A stretch of 64,000 bases of DNA from Mariannaea sp. PMI_226 (lineage: Eukaryota; Ascomycota; Sordariomycetes; Hypocreales; Nectriaceae). Made by a program: the position numbers and the translations under genes. Under the pieces are notes generated by a model. The model did not search any database. It worked only from the letters and a program-made list of their open reading frames with translations, and was not told where the DNA came from. The stretch spans positions 62,001 through 126,000 of the forward strand of contig JANFOG010000008.1 of NCBI GenBank assembly GCA_024336345.1, written 5' to 3'. Of this stretch, positions 24,577-35,491 are shown in pieces. Within the stretch, counting starts at the first letter, position 1. Every line of letters begins with the position of its first letter.

Positions 24577-26452
24577 ATGGGTCTCGCATTAAACGAAGTC
24601 GTCCGCGACGCGCCATTCGGCCAACTGATGCGGTTCGTCACCGGCAACCGAGTCTTCCAGTACCCAGAAGAGATGCCCGGTTTCAAGGTTCCAGAAGCGT
24701 GGCTTGAGGCCATGAATCTCCCAAACCCTCCCGCCGAAGGCAATGTCTCATCCTCTTCGACTGTCGCTGGTGAGGAACGGTCGAATTCTCGCCTCGCACC
24801 AGGTGAGAAGACAGAGCAGCAGAACGATGCCATCAGCACTGCCCCTACAGACGTTGAAGGTGGTGCGGTTTTTGAGAAGGTCACATCCACGCCGATTGTC
24901 CCTAAACGTACTGAAGATGGAGTCCTCCTTGTCGATTGGTACACTACTGATGATGCCGCCAACCCACACAACTGGTCAAACCGACGTCGCCTCTTCCTCG
25001 CCACCATCATTTGTGCCTATACCTTTGTCGTGTACATGTCATCCGCCATTTATACCACATCTGAACAACAGATCAGGGAAAAGTTTGGAGTCAGTGCTAT
25101 CAAAGCGTCGCTGGGTCTGTCTGTGTATGTATTGGGCTACGGGGTTGGTCCATTACTGTTCTCGCCCCTCAGCGAGATTCCTCACATTGGCCGAAGTCCC
25201 GTCTATATCATCACTATGTTTCTCTTTGTTATCATCTCGATCCCCACTGCGCTGGTCAACAACTATCCGGGCCTGATGGTTCTTCGATTTCTGCAGGGTT
25301 TCTTTGGATCCCCGTGTCTGGCATCTGGCGGCGCGTCAATGGGTGACTTATACAGCCTAATGTACTTACCATTTGGCATGATTGTATGGGTCGCTTCGGC
25401 TTACTGTGGACGTGAGGAGCTCCCCCAATCAATTTCTTCATTCGTTCTGCATCGCTAACATTACACAATCTAGCGGCACTTGGGCCCCTTCTCAGTGGTT
25501 TTGCAGTCCCTGTAAAGGGCTGGCGTTGGTCACTTTACGAGTCCATCTGGGCTTCGGCGCCAGTGCTCATCCTGATGTTCTTCTTCCTTCCTGAGACAAG
25601 TACCCCGACTATCTTGCTTCAGCGAGCTCGACGTCTCCGAAAGCTGACTGGAAACACAAACTTCGTATCTCAGAGCGAGATTGACCAACGCCACCTAACA
25701 TTTTCTGGTATTGCTGTTGATGCTCTCATCAAGCCTCTTGAGATCACTATTAAGGACCCTGCAATTCTGTTTGTGCAAGTCTACAGCGCTATCGTATATA
25801 GCATCTATTACTCCTGTAAGTAATCATCACTATCCAGAATCCCACAGTGGACCTATTAACTGATCCTGATCATTTAGTCTTCGAGGCGTTCCCCATTGTT
25901 TACCACGGATACTACCACATGAACCTTGGTCAAATTGGACTTGTGTTCCTTTGTATCCTCATTGGGTGCCTTATTGGTGCTATATTTTATGCTTCTCTGC
26001 TTTACTTTATGGTTGTTCCGCAGATCAAAAAATTCGGCATGGGTCCCCAAGAACAGGTTTTGCTTCCAGGCCTGCCTGCATCTTTTGGTCCTACCATCGG
26101 GCTCTTCCTCTTCGCTTGGACAGCAAGAGCGTCTATCCACTGGATTGCGCCCACCATTGGTATTGGCATCTATGCCATGACATCATTTGTGTTGTTTCAG
26201 TGCATTTTCCTCTATATTCCGCTCAGCTACCCGCAGTACACGTCTAGCCTGTTTGCTGCCAACGACTTCTTCCGCAGCGCCCTTGCTTGTGGTAGTATCC
26301 TATATGCCCAACCACTATTTGGAAACCTGGGTATTGGCAAAGGCGTGAGCCTTCTTGGTGGCCTCAGTGTGATTGGAATCATTGGAATGGTCCTCTTAGT
26401 AAAGTATGGAGCCAACCTGCGCGCCAGGTCCAAGTTTGCGATCTCTGGTTGA
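24577..26452 (+). CDS. MFS transporter, DHA1-like drug/polyamine exporter
   Basis: Three exons (24577..25411, 25474..25815, 25878..26452) make 583 codons. A hydrophilic N-terminal region of about 140 residues contains VDWYTTDDAANPHNWS, the DPENP-like pre-membrane signature of fungal DHA1 exporters of the benomyl/caffeine/fluconazole and TPO families. Twelve membrane segments follow; TM4-5 carry RFLQGFFGSPCLASGGASMGD, close to the family motif around LRFLQGFFGSP. The C-terminal half includes FFEAFPIVYHGYYHMNLGQIGL and IPLSYPQYTSSLFAANDFFRS, also typical. Introns interrupt after TM5 and after TM7 as is common for the group. It should be a plasma-membrane proton antiporter exporting small toxic compounds or polyamines; the substrate cannot be read from sequence. 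The neighbouring quinone reductase gene (27173) would fit a xenobiotic response, though this is only positional inference. Confidence 0.92.
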
Positions 26453-27172
26453 GAGAAGAGGATATAACTTATCAATTGGTTGAGATGGAAATTTAGATGG
26501 GTTGTTGTAGTCAAAGGACTGGCTGTGTAAGATACGGTAGCACGATTAGTAGAAATTTAATAGTTGCATTTCACCCCTAAAAGCCAATGAAAGCTATGAA
26601 ACGTGACGCTGGTGGTTGATGAACTGATCTGCTCGGTGCGGAACTCGGCCGTGGTAGGAGCCGGTTACATGGGACTAGCTATGCCGGTGGTTGGCCCATC
26701 GCCAGTCAAGTCAAATACAAATTGTACACGTGGCTGAACTAGCTCCGAATGAGTCCGGGTAACTGCAAATGGTCAACTGCATTAAATCCAATTACTTGAT
26801 TTGCCCTGTCTGAGATTTGGAGATGATTACGGAGAAATAAGTTTTGTACTTGCAGTAGTCTTTGATTGCTTGATATGAGGCTTGGCCAAGCGGGGTGAGG
26901 TGGACCTCTTTTTGTCTAGCCAAAGCCGGTGCAAACTGATGTCACGGTGAGTCAATGATGTTGTAATCTAACTTCTCAAGCAGAAGTATATAATGGTCTG
27001 GTCGTCGTATCGAGATCGATTTCTTACTCAAACAATTTTCATCATAGATTGATTCAATACAATCTTTAGCGACTCCAAGCAAGGCGGAAATCTCAAGCTT
27101 TGCCCACGCATTCGTCGCATCAAACCACCCCTTTCATCAAGCCCAAGTTTGATCTATAGATCGGCTGACACG
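26453..27172. other. Intergenic region between MFS and quinone reductase genes
   Basis: This holds the 3' end of the MFS gene and the promoter of the reductase gene. A TATA-like GTATATAATGG sits near 26986-26997, about 180 bases upstream of the reductase start. No gene is seen. Confidence 0.6.
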
Positions 27173-28192
27173 ATGGTCAAAATCGCTATTGTCTACGTAA
27201 GTGATAACCATTTGCTGCGCGAGCCCATCTCGAGTGGATTTATAAGTCTTATGCCGGGCGCGCTGCGATCTACGATCGTCAACCAACGAGAAGGACGATG
27301 TTCGAGTCATCACGCGAAAGGGAAAAAAATCCTTCCAAAGCAGCTTTTGCAAGGGCCTTGCGTGTGGCAAGATACCTCACCTTTAGGCACAGAAACATGA
27401 TCCGCATTTTGCTGCGTAGTCCGCTTTCCCAGCCGCGAAAAAAAATCTACCATATGCCAAAACAAGGGGGAAAAAAAAGAAAGAAAAGAAAAAAAAATAG
27501 AAAGGCCAGGCTCGCATACATGTATACCATATGCTGACTTTTTTTTCTCTCGCAGTACTCCATGTACACTCATGTGAGAACTCTGGCTTTAGCTGAGAAG
27601 AAGGGTGTTGAAAAGGCTGGTGGCACTGCTGATCTTTTCCAGTATGTATACCAAACCTCCTAACTTATTTCCATATTAATCTGCTATTAGAATCGCCGAA
27701 ACCCTCCCAAGCGAAGTTCTTGGTAAAATGGGCGCGCCTCCCAAGCCTACTGATGCCCAGGTCCTCAGTGACCCAGCGGTTCTCGAAGAATACGATGCTA
27801 TTCTGTTCGGAATTCCGACTCGTTACGGCAACTTCCCGGCCCAATGGAAGACCTTCATTGACAGGACAGGCAAGCAATGGCAGAGCGGCGGATTCTGGGG
27901 GAAAATGGCTGGCCTTTTCATTTCGACGGGAACCCTTGGCGGTGGGCAGGAGTCTACTGCCATTGCAGCAATGTCTACATTAGCTCATCATGGCATGATT
28001 TACGTCCCTCTAGGCTACGCAAAGGCTTTTAGTCTCATGGCCGACTTGAGTGAAGTCCATGGTGGCTCTCCATGGGGTGCTGGCACGTTCGCTGCAGCGG
28101 ATGGCTCGCGTCAGCCTTCGCCACGAGAGTTGGAACTTGCCACTATCCAGGGCGAAGAATTCTATAAGACTGCCCTGAAGCACTTTGGTTAA
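27173..28192 (+). CDS. Flavodoxin-like NAD(P)H:quinone oxidoreductase, WrbA/Pst2 type
   Basis: Three exons (27173..27196, 27556..27641, 27691..28192) give 203 codons, the normal size for WrbA/Pst2/YcpB proteins. The first exon encodes only MVKIAIVY, the first flavodoxin beta-strand, and is followed by an unusually long intron (359 nt). The next exon continues YSMYTHVRTLAL, which completes the FMN phosphate-binding loop. Family signatures are LPSEVLGKMGAPP, YDAILFGIPTRYGNFPAQ, KTFIDRTGKQWQSGGFWGKMAGLF and STGTLGGGQESTA, then LAHHGMIYVPLGY. The protein should reduce quinones by two electrons with FMN and NAD(P)H in the cytosol, protecting against redox cycling. Yeast homologues are eisosome-associated and stress-induced. 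Function at family level is secure. Confidence 0.95.
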
Positions 28193-28906
28193 AATACGGC
28201 AGCGGCAAGCCATAGCCCCGGGTGGTTATAGAGATCCGCCAGTTAGTATTCGGAAACCAAGTCAGGATGCTCTCAGAGGACAAAAATACATAGAACTATG
28301 AGAGTTGAGGGAAGAGGGCGTCCGTTGGTGGAATAATGCTGTACTGTTTTAACACAACATTACGCTGTGCTAGGCCAACCTCTGAGATGAAACTTGCGTG
28401 GTGATTAGAACACTTATTCAAGTTTGAACCAATAAACTTCTCTAGAGGGATTTGATATTTCCACTTCGTTCGGGACCGGCTCTAACACTTCTTTATAATA
28501 CTGTGCTGTAAGGGGGGTATTAAATTGCAGAGAGATTCGGAGAGAGGCCTTATTATAGGCCCTTTCCTCGGCCTTCGTCTAATATCTTACATTGGAGAGC
28601 TGAAGGTACACTTCTAGTATGGCGAGCCATTACCAAATCAGGAAGAAAAATGTAAGAATTGGGTAAGAGACACAAAAAGACGGGCTCGATTGTGACATCT
28701 CCAGGGGAGCCGATTGAATAGCCCGGGCGACTTCAGCAATAAACTTTCTGCTTTGCGTTTGTGAGCTAGTCCTTAGTCCAGGAACGCTTCCTGGTACGTT
28801 CATGTAAAGAAGCAACATAGAGTGTGTCAAGAAGGCAGTCGAAAGAAGGATTGATTTATTCTATCTTCGCAGTCGTGATCTTAGTATAGCTCTATAAGAA
28901 AATAAG
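28193..28906. other. Convergent 3' region, no gene
   Basis: This lies between the stop of the quinone reductase and the stop of the minus-strand hydrolase, so it should be 3' untranslated sequence and terminators for both. A 66-codon minus frame at 28630..28830 shows no family character. Confidence 0.6.
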
Positions 28907-30115
28907 TTATGACTGGATGGATGTGAAGGCCCTACTTATGGCGAGGCCAGCGGCGGGATAAGACATGATTTTATCGTGTACACCATACTTCAAAATTTCT
29001 AATCTGAGCTTGCCCTTTTTTGTAGGCCAGACGGTTATCGAGCCTCCCTCCCCACGAGGAGCCTTGGCCTCGTCTATCTTGTCCAGCAGATCTCCATCGA
29101 TACCAGCCTCATCTTTGAGACCCTCAGATATACGCACGGCCTCTCTGTATAGCTTAACAGAGTGCTCCATCGGAATATCTGTGTCATCCTCAGCATGTAA
29201 TAAGGTGATGTCAAATCTCCTGGCGGTCCTGACAAACTCCCCCAGCCTGTGCATATTGTCCCAAGTGCTGGTGAGATGCTGTGCAAAAAAGTTGAAGAGG
29301 GGCTTGACTTTTGCGACTGGCGAGAGAACCGGAATGAAGCCACCAATACGATATGTGGCCGTCAGCTGGGCCACGTCCGCGAAGGTGGCCGTGACGACTA
29401 AGCCGGCGAATTCAATCGACGGCTGTTGTTGAGCGAGTTCACTAACAAGGGCAATAGCCACTGCTGACCCAAGACTTTGGCCAAAAATGACGATGCGCTC
29501 AGGTGAAATTCCAGCCGTATTCATAGCCCAATCGGCCACAGTAAGTGCGTCTGTGATAATACCACGCTCAGATGGGAAGCCGCTAGACCTTCCATAGCCT
29601 CGATAGTCAAATGTCAAGACATGAGTGTTGACAGGGTCGACAGAATACAACGCACGATAGTTATCCGGACGCCATCCACTTGCCATGGTTCCGCTTGTAC
29701 CATGGAAGTAAAGAACTAGACGAGCATTGGCGTTTTCTTTTAGTAGGCGAAAGTTGAGGGTCTTTTCGAAATGGTCCACGAGACCAACATGTCCTTGTTC
29801 CAGCAAGGCCTGTTGATTTGCCTCGTAGGCACCGAGAGGAAGGACATGCCAGGTGTGAAGCTTGACCCCGTCCGATGTTGGAATATAGAATGGTGTGACT
29901 TGATGGTGAGCGAACCCAAACTGCTCGGGAACGTCAAGGTCCTTAATCCAGGTTAGGGTGAATTTATGCAGATAAATGGCATGGGCCTGTAGCGAAGGGG
30001 CCACGAGCAAGGTGCTCAGTATGCCGAAATAGAGGACGGCTGGAACACCGAGTGTTAGGCCAAGCGCCATCAAAGTCGGGCGTAGTGCATATATTGCCAT
30101 CCTCACAATCGACAA
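28907..30115 (-). CDS. Alpha/beta hydrolase, ABHD12-like
   Basis: Single exon of 402 codons. Residues 8-45 form one or two hydrophobic helices (IYALRPTLMALGLTLG and onward), suggesting a membrane-anchored protein. The alpha/beta-hydrolase core then shows VLYFHGTSGTMASGW (oxyanion HG loop), TFDYRGYGRSSGFPSERG and the nucleophile elbow FGQSLGSAVAI, Ser at about residue 215. The acid is probably in LLHAEDDTDIPMEHS and the histidine in YGVHDKIMSYP. This order and the N-terminal anchor match the ABHD12/BEM46-like group, which hydrolyses lysophospholipids or monoacylglycerols. The substrate is inferred only. A 13-bp inverted repeat lies 62 bases upstream of the start. Confidence 0.9.
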   Translation of the reverse strand: MSIVRMAIYALRPTLMALGLTLGVPAVLYFGILSTLLVAPSLQAHAIYLHKFTLTWIKDLDVPEQFGFAHHQVTPFYIPTSDGVKLHTWHVLPLGAYEANQQALLEQGHVGLVDHFEKTLNFRLLKENANARLVLYFHGTSGTMASGWRPDNYRALYSVDPVNTHVLTFDYRGYGRSSGFPSERGIITDALTVADWAMNTAGISPERIVIFGQSLGSAVAIALVSELAQQQPSIEFAGLVVTATFADVAQLTATYRIGGFIPVLSPVAKVKPLFNFFAQHLTSTWDNMHRLGEFVRTARRFDITLLHAEDDTDIPMEHSVKLYREAVRISEGLKDEAGIDGDLLDKIDEAKAPRGEGGSITVWPTKKGKLRLEILKYGVHDKIMSYPAAGLAISRAFTSIQS

Positions 30116-31672
30116 GAAGCTGTGAAAACAAAGCAGGGATGGAAAACAGAGAGTTAGATAAGCTGAAAGTTGTTGGACCTGGGCCAGGTCTGGTCGTCGT
30201 ATTTGGCGAATGAATGTTTCAGGCCTCAGCAGAAATGGCTCAGATTTGTGACGTAAGCTTTTTCGCCAAAGCCTCTGGTTGCAGCGTTGCGAGCAGCGGA
30301 GGCAGCTACATCTGAATCCTACGATTTATCTAATTATTGGGTTCACTTCTTATGAAGGAGATTAATAGGCGCGTTGATTTACCACTTGCGATTACTATCT
30401 TACATTTCCATGTGTCGAATGTCTCCCTAGCCTCTGATTAACCTTGTTAGACTTCTCGCAGTATTAGATATCAGACTTGACGGCTTCTCCTCGTCGCACC
30501 AGGTGTGACCACCAGCACTTCATCAGTACTACTCTTACCTCGTTTTTCAACTAATTTACATATTTATATAGAAAGATAGGTGGCAGAGGCCGTTCATAAG
30601 TCAGATGCACAAGAACCCTCGATACTGCCAGCAAACTAGAATCGCTAACCCTTGGAGTAGGTAAAAATTGTCCAAGAGATTTTAAATGGTACCATTTTTA
30701 TGTTTGATAACTACTACAGGGTATTCAACGACGAGTAGCTACACCATGGCAATACGCAATGGCCGGTTTCATGGCACTTTGAAAGAGTGCAGAGTATATT
30801 TCTTTGGTAATTACACTAAATACGGACTGAGTTGCTGCTGTTTGATGGGTGTGGCCGAGACAGAGGCTTTGCGGAAAAGAAAACAGATGAATGGTGGGCT
30901 TTTGGAATTGATCCGGCTTGGAGAAATAAACTCTTAAGACGTTAAATCGCAGGGGGTCAACTATGGACTGGGATCCCTTAATTGGTATCACCCTGATGAG
31001 CATGGAATCGCTCGTCAGTCTTGCACTGGCAGCTTCTGCTAGCCGTGAGAGTTCTCATTTAACCCATCTTGCCCTCATCACTTATCCGAGACGGTATCGT
31101 GAAAATAAATTGATGGCTCCCTGAGCCTGCATGCCAGACTTGTCTGGATTTCGGGTCTTAATACTGCCACGAGTTTGCCACGAGTTCAGACAGCTACTGA
31201 ACTATTCCTGTGTTTTTCACGCGGGTCCTCTTTGTCATTAGGTTTTCTGTCTCAGACATTGCTATGCGCGATCTTTCGGCAGTCTAGTGAAGAAGAAAGA
31301 GAAGTTTATTCCGACAGCTACTTTATTTAGGGTCCGAACGATCGGCTTTTTCGCGATCATTAGACTCGACGGAGGAGGTTAATAAGACGCGAGCATTTCC
31401 AGTCAAGGCTTAGCTGTACTGACCTCCAACTAGTCCCCGTTGTCGCCCGCTCTATGGGGGATGTATTAGGTGGGTATGTGGGTGCAAGACACTTGGGGCG
31501 ACCGCCGCTTGCAAGCAACGGCTGGCCCGGCTCATACACAAGCGCGGGACTCAGGGATTAAAATATAACTATCTAATGTATGAAAGAAAAGATGAGCAAG
31601 TAATTACTATACATGAAGTAGAAGAGAAAAGAAAACAAAGAAAAAAACACAAGAGTGTGATATGTGAGCCAA
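30116..31672. other. Intergenic region, no gene recognised
   Basis: This includes the promoter of the ABHD12-like gene. Short opposing frames at 30686..30937 plus and 30725..31003 minus are the largest and show no family motif. No repeats of note except the inverted repeat close to the hydrolase start. Confidence 0.55.
30177..30189. promoter_or_regulatory. Inverted repeat ACCTGGGCCAGGT upstream of hydrolase gene
   Basis: A perfect 6-bp inverted repeat around a central G, ending 62 bases upstream of the ATG at 30115. It has the form of a dimer-binding site. No factor is known to me for it. Confidence 0.35.
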
Positions 31673-32489
31673 TTATGGCGAGGAAACAGCCCGAGGCCAT
31701 CTCCAGTAGATATTAGCGCCCTCAATGTCTGCCAAAGGATTCCCATCCCCCTGTTTTGCGCTGCCGTGCTGTTCCTCAAAGCCGCATTTAGTGTAGAATC
31801 CATCTTTGCCCAAGGCGCTGACTACCGAAGCGCAGACTCCATCCGCCTCAGCCCGCTCAAGTCCCCATTCAACAAGCTTTCGGCCCACATTTCTCCCCTG
31901 GAAGTCAGGGCGCACTGCTAATGCTTCGAGATACCAGGATTCGCCGCGCTTGCCGCTCCATATTCCATCGAAGAAAGGGTATGCCCTCTCCACAATGTCC
32001 TCCTCCTTAGGATCACTTGCGCGACTCGGCCACACCCAACCATGGATTTTCATGGCAACAGAAGACAGAGGCTTGAGCAAGTTTCCTAGGTCGATTGATT
32101 AGCTTCGGGCAACAGTCTTGGGGGAAGCGGAACGGCAAACAATACTCACGCGGATCCAAGTACCAGCACTCCATTTTCTGGCCCCCGTCTCCCAGTCGTG
32201 CCCACTGCGCAATCCCAGCAATAACCTCCTGGCCACTCTCGTCTTTGCTCACGGCGACGAGCCATTTCCAGCGGTAGTCCCAGAAGTTGACGCGTGCCCG
32301 TCGCAGCCAGTACAAGTCCACATCGTCGGGATGCTTGTTGCGATGAGGATGTATGAGCTGGCCAAACAGGTTATCCTCCCAGAATGCCTTTGCCATTACA
32401 TGAGCAATCTCGGGCAGTTCCGAGTAGTGGGCATCTCGCAATACAATATCAGGCATGGTTGTTGCATGAGCAGCAAGCGATTGTGGCAA
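31673..32489 (-). CDS. GNAT-family N-acetyltransferase
   Basis: Two exons (32150..32489 and 31673..32085) give 250 codons. The intron has a GTGAGT donor and CCTAG acceptor and splits an Arg codon in the DPRNLLKPL sequence. The N-terminal part, IVLRDAHYSELPEIAHVMAKAFWEDNLF, is the usual first strand and helix of fungal GNATs; the MPDIVLRD Met at codon 12 is an alternative start. The acetyl-CoA-binding motif A is LAVRPDFQGRNVGRKLVEWG, with the Q-x-x-G-x-G/A-like loop QGRNVG, followed by ASVVSALGKDGFYTKCGF. This matches small fungal acetyltransferases that modify amines on small molecules or peptides; the acceptor is unknown. The enzyme should be cytosolic. Confidence 0.9.
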
Positions 32490-33137
32490 CGTTCACGTCG
32501 GAATGATCGAATGATGAGGCTGCTTGGAAGGTGTTTCGTTCTCCGGACAAGGAATCTTCCGCATGCTTCTTCTATATCATTTCAGATCAATATGAACGGC
32601 CTGTCGTAGAATTTCCATCAGATGACTAGCCAGTTCATAGAGAGGTTATCCCCTGAAACGTGCATTGCGAAAGGGAATTAGTGGCGTAGCTCACCGCGAC
32701 CCTTGTGCCTCCCCTCACGCCGGTACTGCGTGGTCCGATGGAATCGAGGCCACTGTTCCCTGTCACCAAGCTCGGCTAATGCATTGCGAACTCGGGGCTA
32801 GGAATGCCTTGCAAGGCCCGAAGCGAGGCTAGGCTTAGTCGCATTGACGGAAGAAGTCTCGTCACCCGGTCCGGCTCATTGCTATTTGCACCAAGCTTAT
32901 CTATCCCCCACCCTCACGGCACTTCCCGGTAGTCAATGGTGTGTCAATTTATCAAAAGCAAGAGAAGAAAAAGAAAAGAACAAAAAAAAAAAATTCGCAC
33001 GAATAAGTTGTGGCGGAAGCCGAAACTGCTGGAAATGGAATTGAAAACCAATGAAACCCGTGCTTTTCCTTCCCGATGACCCGTCCCATCCCACCAGTCC
33101 ATGACACCACGCTGAGTTTGTACTCAATTGAAGTAAT
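32490..33137. other. Intergenic region, no gene
   Basis: Promoter side of the acetyltransferase gene and 3' end of the rhodopsin-like gene. An A-rich tract with a 13-A run is at about 32975-32995. Nothing else is seen. Confidence 0.6.
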
Positions 33138-34500
33138 CTATTGGTGATTCTCATAGGAGACATTCCAAGCCACCTCCTTATTGATAATCATCTCTTGGCT
33201 GCCAGTCCTGGAGCCTTCCCCTTCTTCTGACATATCCTCCCGATTATTGCGTGCCACCGTGGTTTCATTTGAGACATGGTCCAGTCTCCAATTGTGCGGT
33301 CGACCACGGGGCTCAATGTTCGGCCGCTCATAGTCCAAAGCAGAGGTCAACACTCCTGGAGCCGCCGCTAATGCAGATGAGGTACCCTTGGAACGATTGT
33401 TTTCGAGGGACTGAAGGGCGTACACATTGCTTGATCCGTACATGGTGAGGTCGAAGGCGAGTGGAAACCCCATGCCGATTGAGAATGATTTTAAGAAGTT
33501 CTTCAGGTTTGGTACAGTGGCAGAAATGAGGGACCAAGAGATCATAGCCTGTTGAAATAGCAGACTTTCCGTAATAGCAAATTGAGGCTCATCGGACGCT
33601 GGGTATTTGCTGAAAAATGCCAGATGAAAGGCTGAGAGGGCGATAAGTGGTATGCGGAACGAAAAGGCCATAACAACCTGGCATTTGCGGGTGAATGACA
33701 TACTGACGGTCCATGACATTTGCACAACGAGAAGCCAGGCAAGAATCTCAGTGAAGATGTCAATTGCCGTGATCACAGCCCACCGTGCATCCTAGAATTA
33801 GTTTTCCAATTAGGCATTTGACTATGAGGCTTCAAGGGTTATAAAGAGTTTCCTCTCATACCTGATTCGGGCATTGTTTGGCATTATCCAGAGTTAATAG
33901 TGTATCGGCGCGGCAGTTGATGAGGAATGCCAGGCAGGAACCTATGCCCCATGCCACGCTGAGCACCATCACCCCAATACATAATGGTCTGCTCATTCCT
34001 GTCCTAGAGCCAATGATGCGAAGAATCAGAGCAAGGACAGAGCATTTGGCGAGGCTCAGGGCTAGAAGGCATAGAATAACGGCGGCGAGGGTGGACTGGA
34101 AGCGGCAGCGTCAGCTGACGAAAAGATAGGTTGTGCGCAGAGACTCACTTTAGAGGAAGTCGCCCATTGTTCTGTTGCCGTAATAGAGTTGAACTTGCCG
34201 AGACCATTGCCTAAGCCAATGAATATAGCAATCGATTGGGCTAACTGAAAGACCTAGATGACCGTCGCTTCATCAGTTTGGTATCGGATGCCACTGAAGT
34301 CAGATATTCCTCACCATTGCTAAAGCAATAAGAATGTCATCAAACCCGAACATCTTGTACTTGATGTATGCTCTCGCCATAATCACACAAGTGCTGTAGA
34401 TCAGTGACAAGATCGTTATAATCCACAGCTGCCCAGCATGGTCGTTGAACGCAACAGGCGAGAACCGAGGCGAGCCATCATTTGATGTGTCTGGATCCAT
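33138..34500 (-). CDS. Rhodopsin-like (PTH11-type) integral membrane protein
   Basis: Four exons (34315..34500, 34149..34253, 33862..34095, 33138..33791), all in phase 0, give 392 codons. The start at 34500 (MDPDTSNDGS) opens a short extracellular tail before the first helix. About seven hydrophobic segments follow, with features of the fungal rhodopsin domain family: YIKYKMFGFDDILIALAM after TM2, IGLGNGLGK between helices, RIIGSRTG, and NCRADTLLTLDNAKQCPNQ with ARWAVITAIDIFTEILAW. The C-terminal tail is hydrophilic and acidic. The family includes PTH11-like receptors, but there is no N-terminal CFEM domain here. A role as a surface receptor is family-level inference; the ligand is unknown. 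Confidence 0.9.
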
Positions 34501-35491
34501 GACTGTGGGAGAGCTGTCAGTCAGACTCGAGAGAGGCGAGGAGTTTACAGCATTGCACGACTGAAAAGAAAATCTTGCAAAGAAGTTTCTCAAGAAGCAA
34601 GCAGAATGAGAATTAATCTCTTTATTGCATACTTAAAGCGTAGCTCATCTACATCCTCAGCTCGAGGTAGCGAAGTTTCGCAATTGGCCTGGCATATTTT
34701 CAGGGATCTAGGGCCATATCTGGCCTCCATCCCTTATCATGCAGCACAAAAGCCCTGGGGCATAGGATGAGAAAAAGAAAACTGTGCTTGGTAAGATGAT
34801 TCGGAAGGAATTCGCTGTCCCATCTCAAGAACAACGCTTGTTGGTGCAGCCAAGTGGCGAAGCCTGGTCAAGGCAACCCACCTATCCACCCCCGTCGCAT
34901 TGATGAGGAGCAAAAAAGCAAAAAAGCAAAAACCTTTCCCACCCTGGACCTCGGTATAAAAGACTCAATCCGTTTTGCCAGTGAACTGAATTCCACGTAA
35001 GCTCATCACATTCAGCATATTACATTGCAAAAGCAAAAACCTTTTTCGCCCTGACTTTGGGTTTAAAATCTCATTCTGAACTGACCTTGTAACCGTCATA
35101 GGTGCATTGCTCACCGGAAGCTGGCAGTGTGGCTGCAGCCTGCGGCACCGGACTAGACAAACACGCCACCCACCAAGCCATTGTTAGGGGGGTCAAGCTG
35201 ATGTAGTTATCAAAAAAGCAATTTAATCCCACGCCAAGTTGCCGCTAGACCTGATCCTACACAACATGGTACCTGAGCATTTCTCCTGCTCACATCTATC
35301 GGCAATGTCTGCCGCATGCATCCCCGTTCATGGGAATCCCATGCAAAACGAGCTGTAGCTTTGTTTTCACTTCTCTCTCTTCTCTCTCTCTCTCTCTCTC
35401 TCTATTCCTTTTCTCACCTTCTCGTTTTCTTTTCTTCCATTCTTTCCCGTTTACTTTCGTGCTTCGACAAGTATCAAGAAAGGCCATTACA
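34501..35491. other. Divergent promoter region with duplicated segment
   Basis: Divergent intergenic space between the rhodopsin-like gene (minus) and the APC permease (plus). It contains a partly duplicated segment sharing AAAAGCAAAAACCTTT at about 34922 and 35030, a TATA-like TATAAAA at 34955..34961 and a CT tract near the permease start. No gene is seen. Confidence 0.6.
35371..35403. promoter_or_regulatory. CT microsatellite in permease leader
   Basis: An almost uninterrupted TC dinucleotide run, about 90 bases upstream of the permease ATG at 35492, continuing into a pyrimidine-rich stretch to about 35450. CT-rich tracts just upstream of the start are common in strongly expressed filamentous-fungal genes; here that is inference. 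Confidence 0.6.

Noticed and set aside
24577..28192. MFS exporter plus quinone reductase as a dedicated detoxification operon-like unit
   Set aside because: Same orientation and adjacent, but separate promoters and 0.7 kb apart; co-function is only a guess.
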